NCBI GenBank assembly: GCA_964632795.1
Contig: CAZWEZ010000017.1
Coordinates: 1 to 48,515, forward strand
Direction: 5' to 3'
DNA length: 48,515 nucleotides
Origin: CAZWEZ01 sp964632795
GTDB lineage: Bacteria; Pseudomonadota; Alphaproteobacteria; Rhodospirillales; 2-02-FULL-58-16
Both the position numbers and the translations under genes were made by a program. The notes beneath the pieces were generated by a model. The model made no database searches. It had not been told where the DNA came from and saw only the letters and a program-made list of their open reading frames with translations. Position 1 is the stretch's first letter, and each line of letters opens with the position of its first letter. Shown in pieces: positions 31,616 to 38,033 of the stretch.

Positions 31616-32324
31616 GGCGGTTGATCTCCCTGAGGTCCGGCCGGCGGCGGATCAGCGCCAGGACGTCGGCCAGGGTGAAGGCGGGGTTTTCGGGATACAG
31701 CGCCTCGAACAGGCGGCAAATCAGCTCGTAGTCCTCGGCCGTGTCCAGGGTCAGGCGCAGCTTGGGGTCGATCAGTTCGGGCGGCGCGGCGACGTTGCGC
31801 ACCTTGTAGAGATCCGGGTTGCGGTAGATGAACACGGCGCCGTGCTCGCGGTCGAAGGGGTCGTGGGTCCGCCTGTCCACGTCGGCCAGGGTGGCGGTCG
31901 AGAAGACCTGGGTGTCCATGCCGATGGGATAGCTCCGCTCGAGGATGTTGGAGACGTAGTCCACCCCGCCCTTCAGGTAGTCGCGGACGCACAGCTCGAC
32001 CGCCTCGGGGTCGATCAGCGGGCAGTCGCCGGTGGTCTCGACGATGACCTCGATGTGGTGCTCGGCGGCGGCCCCCAGCAGGCGCGCGGTGACGTCCATC
32101 TCGCTGCCCCGGTGCCAGCCCACTCCCAGGCGCTCGGCCAGCTCGACGATCGCCGCGTCGGGGGGGTTGATGGTGGTCGCGATGACGATGCCGTCCAACG
32201 ACGGAACCCTTCTCAGGCGTTCGACCATCAGCTCCAGCATCGGCTTGCCGATCGCCTGCTTGAGGACCTTGCCGGGCAGGCGGGTGGAGGCCATGCGGGC
32301 CTCGATGGTGGCGACCACCCTCAT
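31593..32324 (-). CDS. SpsF-type cytidylyltransferase (copy 1)
   Basis: 243 aa. The opening VVATIEARMASTRLPGKVLK is the nucleotide-binding loop of the CMP-sugar transferase-like family (PF02348), SpsF group. ETTGDCPLIDPEAVEL near residue 98 holds the metal-binding Asp. It should activate a sugar acid or related sugar with CTP for glycan synthesis, though SpsF members lack a proven substrate. The ATG at 32324 overlaps the stop of the pseG-pseI fusion remnant (ATGA), with GAGGGG upstream. It overlaps the Gfo/Idh gene at its other end. A second SpsF-type gene is at 44156-44926. Confidence 0.85.
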   Translation of the reverse strand: MRVVATIEARMASTRLPGKVLKQAIGKPMLELMVERLRRVPSLDGIVIATTINPPDAAIVELAERLGVGWHRGSEMDVTARLLGAAAEHHIEVIVETTGDCPLIDPEAVELCVRDYLKGGVDYVSNILERSYPIGMDTQVFSTATLADVDRRTHDPFDREHGAVFIYRNPDLYKVRNVAAPPELIDPKLRLTLDTAEDYELICRLFEALYPENPAFTLADVLALIRRRPDLREINRHVPHRYV

Positions 32325-32509
32325 CCTTGGCCCCCCTCGACCATCTCCCACTCCAGCGCCGTGCCCCGTTCCAAATCAAGCGCCGCGCGGCGGCCGAGGA
32401 CCTCGGCCAGGGTCAGGCAGCGCATGGCGTGACCGGCGCCGAGGGCGGGCGAGGCGTCGAAACGGAAGATCGCCAGCGGGCCCGGTCCTTGGTCGGCGGG
32501 CGCCGGCAT
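32321..32509 (-). pseudogene. pseG-pseI fusion remnant (deletion product)
   Basis: A 62-codon frame with a good ribosome site (GGAGGG before the ATG at 32509). Its first part, LAIFRFDASPALGAGHAMRC followed by LTLAE, is the start of PseG (FRaDAs..iGtGHvMRCl.LA), the UDP-sugar hydrolase of pseudaminic acid synthesis. Its last part, VLGRRAALDLERGTALEWEM, matches the end of the PseI/NeuB-type synthase SAF domain (vlGrrA..di..GTpL.W..i). Normal proteins are ~340 and ~350 aa, so about 2 kb spanning pseG and pseI appears to be missing. The frame is preserved and its stop overlaps the spsF start, so it may still be translated and couple to it. The PseG part is certain; the PseI part rests on a short match. 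Confidence 0.7.
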
Positions 32510-32528
32510 TCACCCCTCCAGCGAAGAC

Positions 32529-33029
32529 CTAGATTGTCTCATCGAAGGACGTCAGAGGTTCCACGGCGGGTTCCTCCGGCGGAGCTTGCGACTCGTTGGC
32601 CGGCTCCGGGGCCTGGGGTTGGGCCTGCCGTTCCTTCTCGGCGTCCTCCACCGCCTTGTTGAGGCCGTCCAACAGGCCGCCGGCGATGTTGCGGTTGATG
32701 TTGACCAGGACCTCGATCTTCTCGGTGGTCGGCTTGTGGATGGCGGCAACGGTGTGCTGGTCGATGAACTTGCACAGCGTCAGCATGTCCAGGCGCAAGT
32801 CCTCGGGAACGTCGGACTCGCCGACGGTCAATTCGGTCTGGAAGATGGTCCACAGACGCCAGTTGAGACGCAGCGCGTCGCGCATGGCGATCTTGGAGTC
32901 CTCGGCGGTGGTCGCCACGGCCATGCGGCGGGCGGCCTCGATCAGCGCCCAAGCCTCGGTATATTGTGGCAGACCGCCCTGGGGGATGTTGCTGTAATTG
33001 GCGCCCGGCGGCTGACTGTCTTGGGGCAT
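32529..33029 (-). CDS. flaF: flagellar biosynthesis regulator FlaF (paralogue 2)
   Basis: 166 aa from the ATG at 33029 (CAGGAG upstream); the frame is open to 33131 without support. YTEAWALIEAARRMAVA, then MRDALRLNWRLWTIFQTELT and VPEDLRLDMLTLCKFI follow the FlaF pattern. The C-terminal VLVNINRNIAGGLLDGLNKA matches the tail of paralogue 1, and a Pro/Glu-rich extension (APEPANESQAPPEEPAVEP) follows. It probably acts in flagellin synthesis or secretion. The gene is followed 20 bases later by the pseG-pseI remnant, so it may be the first gene of the flaF2/remnant/spsF/Gfo operon. Confidence 0.75.
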   Translation of the reverse strand: MPQDSQPPGANYSNIPQGGLPQYTEAWALIEAARRMAVATTAEDSKIAMRDALRLNWRLWTIFQTELTVGESDVPEDLRLDMLTLCKFIDQHTVAAIHKPTTEKIEVLVNINRNIAGGLLDGLNKAVEDAEKERQAQPQAPEPANESQAPPEEPAVEPLTSFDETI

Positions 33030-33198
33030 GTCGTCTCCTGAATTCCGGGTGGCAGGCACCGCTCCGGCGAACCGAAGGCGTTTTCGCCGGTTATGCAATC
33101 CTACGCTATATACCACATCAATTGTTATCAAAAGGTTAGCAGAATATCGGCGCCATGAATACCGCTAAGGGGTGCTTTTCGGCTTATACCAGGGTAAT

Positions 33199-33324
33199 AT
33201 ACCAACGGTCCTTGACATTGACCCCTTGTGATCGCTTTTCCCGCATCCTCGACAGGAGGGGACGCGCTGGCGATGCTGGCGCATCGTCAAGCGTTCCCGA
33301 CGCCCCGAGGATACGGGAAAAGCG
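33199..33324. repeat. ATACCA-tipped element with inverted repeat
   Basis: Arms 33233-33251 (CGCTTTTCCCGCATCCTCG) and 33306-33324 are reverse complements with one mismatch. The left flank from ATACCAACGGTCC to TTGTGATCGC recurs at 27242-27279. No second ATACCA tip is seen to the right, so it may be truncated. Confidence 0.6.
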
Positions 33325-33367
33325 ACCCGGAGGGCGGCCGTTCGAGGCCTCCGGATCTCGTCGCGAC

Positions 33368-33475
33368 CTATTTCTTCTTGCCGGTTCCCTTCCTGGGCCG
33401 GGTCTTCTTCGCCCCCCGCCCGGTCTTCATCATCTTCTCGTAGGCGCCCTCCAACTCGCGGGTGATATCAGTAAA
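33368..33475 (-). pseudogene. TPR/GT41 glycosyltransferase 3'-end remnant
   Basis: On the minus strand about 35 codons read TRELEGAYEKMMKTGRGAKK then a Lys/Arg-rich tail ending in GTGKKK and a TAG at 33368-33370. It matches the end of the intact protein at 35966-37966 (TRELEDVYRRMLKEGRSRKK ... GTRKKK). No upstream portion is present. It shows that a second gene of this type was once here. Confidence 0.75.
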
Positions 33476-33541
33476 TGTCCCGAAAAGTGGTGTTCAAGTC
33501 GAGCTAAAAGAAGTCTCCCCTTTGCTTCGAAAGTGGCGGTG

Positions 33542-34420
33542 TTACCGTTCAAGCTTGGCGACAGTCACGAAAGTCGATGCCATGAACATGCCAAGCCAAT
33601 GCTGAGCATATTTTATCTCGAGTAAGCGTCCTATCCCCTTGAGGGACGGGTCTTCATTCAAGATCAGCGGCGGCAATGCGTGGAAATTGTAATAATAATT
33701 TCCTATATGCTTTAGGCCATATTCACTAAACTTGTCCGGCAAGGTCACAGGGTTTTCCGGTCGTGTAAAAACGTGCCCTCTTTGTGATGCCGCCTTCTCG
33801 TCGTTGAGGGTCGGCTTGTCCGGATGGGTTACAAGGCCCTCCAAGCGCCGTTCCAAGCCCTCTAGGTCCAGATCGACTGCCACGTTGGAAATCACGGGGA
33901 ATATGTTGTTCTTGAAGAAACGCATCGTGTAGCGGTTAAATGTCAGAACGTCGAACAGCTCATTCTGATAGGCTGCAATGAAGGTTCCACCAGGCTTTAG
34001 GACGCGAGTTATCTCCTTGTAACTGGAGCCCTCTTCATCTTCGGGGATATACGGCAGGACGCCCAAGGCGGTGACAACATCGAAGTGATCGTTGGCAAAG
34101 CATGACAGTTCCGAAAGAGGCGTGGTTTCCACGATGGCGTCTTTCACGCCCGCGGAAGACAGCTGGTTTTGTGTGACCTTGACCATGTTAGGAGAGATGT
34201 CCGTCCCGGCAACACCGTAGCCTTGGCTTGCCAGATAGCACAAAAGGTCTCCCGCGCCACAGCCGGCATCGAGAACATTACCTTTCGGAATCTCCTGGAA
34301 AAGGCCCTTTACTATTTCGAGTCTGTAGGCATTGGGATTGTCGTAGCCATAAGAGTCTTCCGAATAGCTGTCGGCCACGGAGTCGAAATAGGAAACCGTG
34401 GCATCCTTGGAGTACTTCAT
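33542..34420 (-). CDS. class I SAM-dependent methyltransferase
   Basis: 292 aa. Motif I is NVLDAGCGAGDLLCYLASQG near residue 48, motif II/III HFDVVTALGVLPYIPED, followed by ITRVLKPGGTFIAAYQNELF. The C-terminal ~110 residues (GLERRLEGLVTHPDKPTLND, FTRPENPVTLPDKF) form an extra region of unknown use. It probably methylates a sugar, peptide or protein linked to the flagellin glycan; the target is not visible. The ATG overlaps the stop of the DUF4910-type gene (34417-34420), and AGGAGAACAAG lies upstream. It is the last gene of the Maf/GT41/DUF4910 run. It looks less GC-rich than the metabolic genes to the left, as does its neighbour. Confidence 0.85.
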   Translation of the reverse strand: MKYSKDATVSYFDSVADSYSEDSYGYDNPNAYRLEIVKGLFQEIPKGNVLDAGCGAGDLLCYLASQGYGVAGTDISPNMVKVTQNQLSSAGVKDAIVETTPLSELSCFANDHFDVVTALGVLPYIPEDEEGSSYKEITRVLKPGGTFIAAYQNELFDVLTFNRYTMRFFKNNIFPVISNVAVDLDLEGLERRLEGLVTHPDKPTLNDEKAASQRGHVFTRPENPVTLPDKFSEYGLKHIGNYYYNFHALPPLILNEDPSLKGIGRLLEIKYAQHWLGMFMASTFVTVAKLER

Positions 34421-35829
34421 GTTTCTTGTTCTCCTGCAAGGAACGTCGAGAAAGGGGAACTCCAGAACTTTTTGATCAGGCCTTTTTCCACCCAGAGGTC
34501 AGTGTAGGCATCAACAATCTCGAAGGGCAGACCGACCTTTTCGGCCACATCCAGGACGGTCTTGTCGCCCTCGCACATGACAGGCAGGACGGTAGCCATA
34601 TAGTGAAGGGCATCCGGATTTTTCACGTAAATTTCCCTTGTCTTCGGTCCGAGGCGCGTAGATATCGGATGCCGGCTCTGAGGCGCCGCCACCTGGGAAA
34701 TCCGACTGTAGGAGAAGTAAAGGTCCAGCGCCGGGGCCGATAGGCAGGGAAGCCCGGAGAAGCAACGACTGAGAACAGCATTCTTCTCGAAGACATCAAT
34801 GGCCTTCAACACGATTTCGACCTGCTGTTCGAAGCGTTCCTCGTCCACAGCATCCACGTTGTCAGCATCGGTATGGTATTCGTCGAACGGCCCGCGCATC
34901 ACGACCCCACAGGGAATGTTGACGCCTCCGACATCGAATGCCGTTTCGTCGTTACCAAGCGGCCCCTGGCGGAAGCGGTCGATGTTCTCCGCCTCATCTG
35001 GTTCCGCATAATGGGTAAAAATATGCTTCATCACCCGGTCGATGGGCGATCTTTCTGAAAAGCTCTGCTGGTAATGAAGGGGAGCACGTGCACCAGCCGT
35101 CGCAATGAAGAGGGCTTGGCGCACATGCCGGGAAGGCAAGCAACGCGCCGCATAAAATACCGATCCGATGATTTCGATGGTGCTGAGCATGCGATAAGTT
35201 AGGTGCGTCTTGCGCTCGGCCAAACGTGAGATGATCTCATGCCCGGCAAGACACCCGACCAGGCCGTCGTTGCACATTGCCGGATGGTCGAAATGACCAA
35301 CCAGTAAAATGGTATCTGACAATTCACCTGCATGGGTCTGTTCGACCATCTCCATCTTGCCCGGCTGGAAGCGGGTAGCGATATCGACGTCGTACTGCCC
35401 AGGCACCAACTTATCTCGAACATGATGAGAAATGCAAAAACCCCATTGCTGGTCCCAGTGCCTGTATTGATTGCGAAAGTGAAAAGGAATGCGCTGCGGC
35501 TTCTGTGGAATGGAGAACAAATGAGTTTCCAAATCCTGCAACGAAATCTTCCCACAGAATGGCGGAGAACAGGAGAAGACAGATAGTTTGCTCTCATTCC
35601 AGTCCGCTATCACCTTTCCGTCCGGTGCTGTCAGCGTAGCACGCTCGACTTCCCAGGCGGGAGGAACCTCCCAATAACTTTGAGTGTCGCCAGTTGGAAA
35701 CGAAATGATCTCGCAGTTATCGTAAACCGACGCCAAGTCTCTGTACGCGGCACTTGTGTCCGAGCTCACGTGAACGCGATTCCGATCCGCCAGGGTATCA
35801 AGAGCGTTTTTCCATCGAGATATAGACAT
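34417..35829 (-). CDS. DUF4910/M28-like aminopeptidase-fold protein
   Basis: 470 aa. The arrangement fits the DUF4910 family, with an N-terminal domain ending near 190, an M28-type zinc peptidase-like core and a C-terminal winged helix. Zinc ligand candidates are H184/D185 in LLVGHFDHPAMCNDGLVGC and E305 or so in LGNDETAFDVGG, with DEYHTDADN further on. The C-terminal ~80 residues (MCEGDKTVLDVAEKVGLPFE) look like a winged helix. Its family occurs in bacterial surface-polysaccharide clusters, where a role in acyl or aminoacyl removal has been suspected but not shown. The stop overlaps the methyltransferase start. A 7-base inverted repeat (GTATTCC/GGAATAC, 35868-35894) lies in its upstream region. 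Confidence 0.7.
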   Translation of the reverse strand: MSISRWKNALDTLADRNRVHVSSDTSAAYRDLASVYDNCEIISFPTGDTQSYWEVPPAWEVERATLTAPDGKVIADWNESKLSVFSCSPPFCGKISLQDLETHLFSIPQKPQRIPFHFRNQYRHWDQQWGFCISHHVRDKLVPGQYDVDIATRFQPGKMEMVEQTHAGELSDTILLVGHFDHPAMCNDGLVGCLAGHEIISRLAERKTHLTYRMLSTIEIIGSVFYAARCLPSRHVRQALFIATAGARAPLHYQQSFSERSPIDRVMKHIFTHYAEPDEAENIDRFRQGPLGNDETAFDVGGVNIPCGVVMRGPFDEYHTDADNVDAVDEERFEQQVEIVLKAIDVFEKNAVLSRCFSGLPCLSAPALDLYFSYSRISQVAAPQSRHPISTRLGPKTREIYVKNPDALHYMATVLPVMCEGDKTVLDVAEKVGLPFEIVDAYTDLWVEKGLIKKFWSSPFSTFLAGEQET

Positions 35830-35965
35830 GTAAGGTGGTCCTTAAAAACCGGACAGGGTGCCAAGGTGTATTCCACCGGATAACGAAGGAATACGATAAC
35901 GCCAAAATTCAAAAAAACAGTGTCATAATAAATTTTGAATCCCGCGGCGGCATCCGATGATGAAC

Positions 35966-37966
35966 CTATTTTTTCTTCCGGGTTCCCTTTTTTGCGGGTC
36001 TCTTCTTTCCTGAGACTTTCTTCCTGGACCTTCCCTCTTTCAGCATCCGCCGGTATACATCCTCCAGTTCCCGGGTGAAGGTCGCGCAGTCGCAAAGCCG
36101 GGATTTGGCCAACTGGCCACGCAACGTTTGGCGAATCTCGGCCAGCCTCGAAATGTCGCCGGCCAGCGCGGTGGCGGTCTTCACGAAACCATCCGCGGTG
36201 GTGGCCACCCATTCCTCCCGCCCGGCCGAATGCAGGATGCTGGCCCCCATCAGCGCCGGTCTCCTGGTTCCGGCCAGGGTGACGACGGGAACCCCGGACA
36301 ACAGGGCCTCGCAAGTATTCCGCGTGCCGTTGACGGGGAAGGTATCCAAAATAATGTCGGTTTGCGAAAGGAACTCCTGACTGGGCTTCTCGCTTTCCTG
36401 CGGCGACTGGAAGGAAACACGGTCGGCCACGCCGAAACGCCCAAAAAGCTCCCGTGCCGTCTCCTCGATTATCGCCAGAATGGTCGGCGCGTTGCCGAGG
36501 AAAAGGCGGGAATCCGGGACGGCATCGAGGACTCCCGCCCATACGCCGGCGACATCCTCGTTGATCCTGGCCAGATCGCAAATTCCTCCGAATGTGACGA
36601 ATCCACTTTCCGTCGCCGGTGAGCGGTCGGTCTTGGAATAATCCAGGGTCGCCGTCTCGGCATCGATCACGACAAGTCCGGCCGCGTTGAGCACGACCTT
36701 TTCACCTTTTCCTTCCGCCTCGTCGGCCCTCTGGCAGACGCGATCCGAAACGACGAAATCATACAGGCCGAGTCCCGCCCCGTTCGGCCAGGACACCCAT
36801 CCCGCGACAACCGGCGCCAGCCCTTGGGCGACAAGTCCGAGACGCTGGTCATCCACGTAGCTGCACAGGTCGACGAGAATATCAAGGCCGTCGCCGGCAA
36901 TGATATGAGCCATGGTATCGTCATCGACGTCGTGAATCTTCCGCCACTCGGTGCTCGCCGACTTGAGTTGCGTGGTCACGAAATCCGTCGTCGCGTTCTG
37001 CTGGTAGCCATAGATTTCGAAACGGTTCTTGTCATGGAGTCCAAAGAAAGAAGAAAAGAACTTGGCTATCTGGCTGTCATGGAAATGATCGGACAAATAT
37101 CCCACTCTTATTTTCGCCGATTCCATATTCCTCGCGCCAAGGTCGACACGCCCTAATCCGGCGAGCGTCCGCCTGTTTTGCTTCCGGCATTCGCCGGCAA
37201 GGGAGTCCGCTTCCTTTCCCGGAAGGAAGCCCGCCAATGCTTCCGCTTTCAAGATCAGTTGCGGGCTCTCGGGGGCCATCTCCAGAACCCGCCGGCAACA
37301 GCGCAGCCCTTCATCGAACCGCCCGAGATGGAACAGGCTTTCCGCCCGGTCGGCGACGATGAAGGCGTCTCCGGGTTCGGCCTCCATCGCCTGATGAAAG
37401 GCCACCTCGGCTTCGTCGTATTTTCCGAGTTTCAAAAGCGCCTTTCCCATCAGGACAAGACACGGAATGTTCCCGCGGTTCAGCCTCAACTCCTTGGCGC
37501 AATGCTCCACCGCGATTTCATACTCCCGTTTGTCAAAATGAATGCGTGCATTCACGTAGAAGGAAGACGGGGTTGCCTGTTCGAGAGCCATTTGGTAGTT
37601 GCGAAACGCCTCGGGAATCAACTGCGTCAATTTGGCGTGCGTTTCCAGGGCGATCGCCAACTTGGCGAAGTATAGACTGTCCGCCAATTTCCCGACTTTC
37701 GCGTTCATCACCGCCAGGGCATCCACGTAGTCGCGGCAATCCGGGTCTTTCTCGTGCGCCCGCTCGACCAGGGATATCCCCTTTCCCGGGTCTTCCATCT
37801 GGAACGCGATCAGGCCGAGCATGCACAACACCTCCGGCCTTTCACCACGGCCTGCTTGGCTGGCGTGCGCCCGGCCGCATTCATCCAGGGCCGCATCGAA
37901 ATCCCCGCTTCCCAGGAAATCCGAAGCTTTGCCGAGATGTTCGAACAGACCCGTGTCGTCACTCAT
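35966..37966 (-). CDS. TPR and GT41 glycosyltransferase (SPINDLY/FlmG-like)
   Basis: 666 aa from the ATG at 37966 (GAGGAG nine bases upstream). The first ~270 residues are TPR helices; residues ~290-630 are an O-GlcNAc transferase-like GT-B domain: IRVGYLSDHFHDSQIAKFF, then LAPVVAGWVSWPNGAGLGLY, and near the end DTFPVNGTRNTCEALLSGVP with VVTLAG, all GT41 landmarks. The usual His of the first motif (DF..H) is DSQ. The tail is basic (GKKRPAKKGTRKKK). The Caulobacter FlmG protein has the same domain order and transfers pseudaminic acid to flagellin, so flagellin glycosylation is a good guess. Located in a Maf/flagellin run; stop codons are 67 bases before the Maf gene's end. A remnant of the same gene type is at 33368-33475. 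Confidence 0.85.
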   Translation of the reverse strand: MSDDTGLFEHLGKASDFLGSGDFDAALDECGRAHASQAGRGERPEVLCMLGLIAFQMEDPGKGISLVERAHEKDPDCRDYVDALAVMNAKVGKLADSLYFAKLAIALETHAKLTQLIPEAFRNYQMALEQATPSSFYVNARIHFDKREYEIAVEHCAKELRLNRGNIPCLVLMGKALLKLGKYDEAEVAFHQAMEAEPGDAFIVADRAESLFHLGRFDEGLRCCRRVLEMAPESPQLILKAEALAGFLPGKEADSLAGECRKQNRRTLAGLGRVDLGARNMESAKIRVGYLSDHFHDSQIAKFFSSFFGLHDKNRFEIYGYQQNATTDFVTTQLKSASTEWRKIHDVDDDTMAHIIAGDGLDILVDLCSYVDDQRLGLVAQGLAPVVAGWVSWPNGAGLGLYDFVVSDRVCQRADEAEGKGEKVVLNAAGLVVIDAETATLDYSKTDRSPATESGFVTFGGICDLARINEDVAGVWAGVLDAVPDSRLFLGNAPTILAIIEETARELFGRFGVADRVSFQSPQESEKPSQEFLSQTDIILDTFPVNGTRNTCEALLSGVPVVTLAGTRRPALMGASILHSAGREEWVATTADGFVKTATALAGDISRLAEIRQTLRGQLAKSRLCDCATFTRELEDVYRRMLKEGRSRKKVSGKKRPAKKGTRKKK

Positions 37967-38033
37967 GGAAAGCACTCCTCATGTCGAACCGCGCTCCTAT
38001 CCGGGTGCTTGCACCAGCAATCCAGCCGCGTCC

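Larger units (their letters stand above)
33030..33541. other. intergenic stretch with repeat and remnant
   Basis: It holds the upstream region of flaF2, an ATACCA-tipped inverted repeat (33199-33324) and the glycosyltransferase 3'-end remnant (33368-33475). A sequence TGTCCCGAAAAGTGG at 33477-33491 abuts the remnant and looks like the tip of an insertion sequence, though no transposase is present. Confidence 0.5.

Noticed and set aside
33155..33625. A 156-codon plus-strand frame between flaF2 and the methyltransferase
   Set aside because: It runs across a repeat, a remnant on the other strand and the end of the methyltransferase gene, with no domain and no ribosome site.
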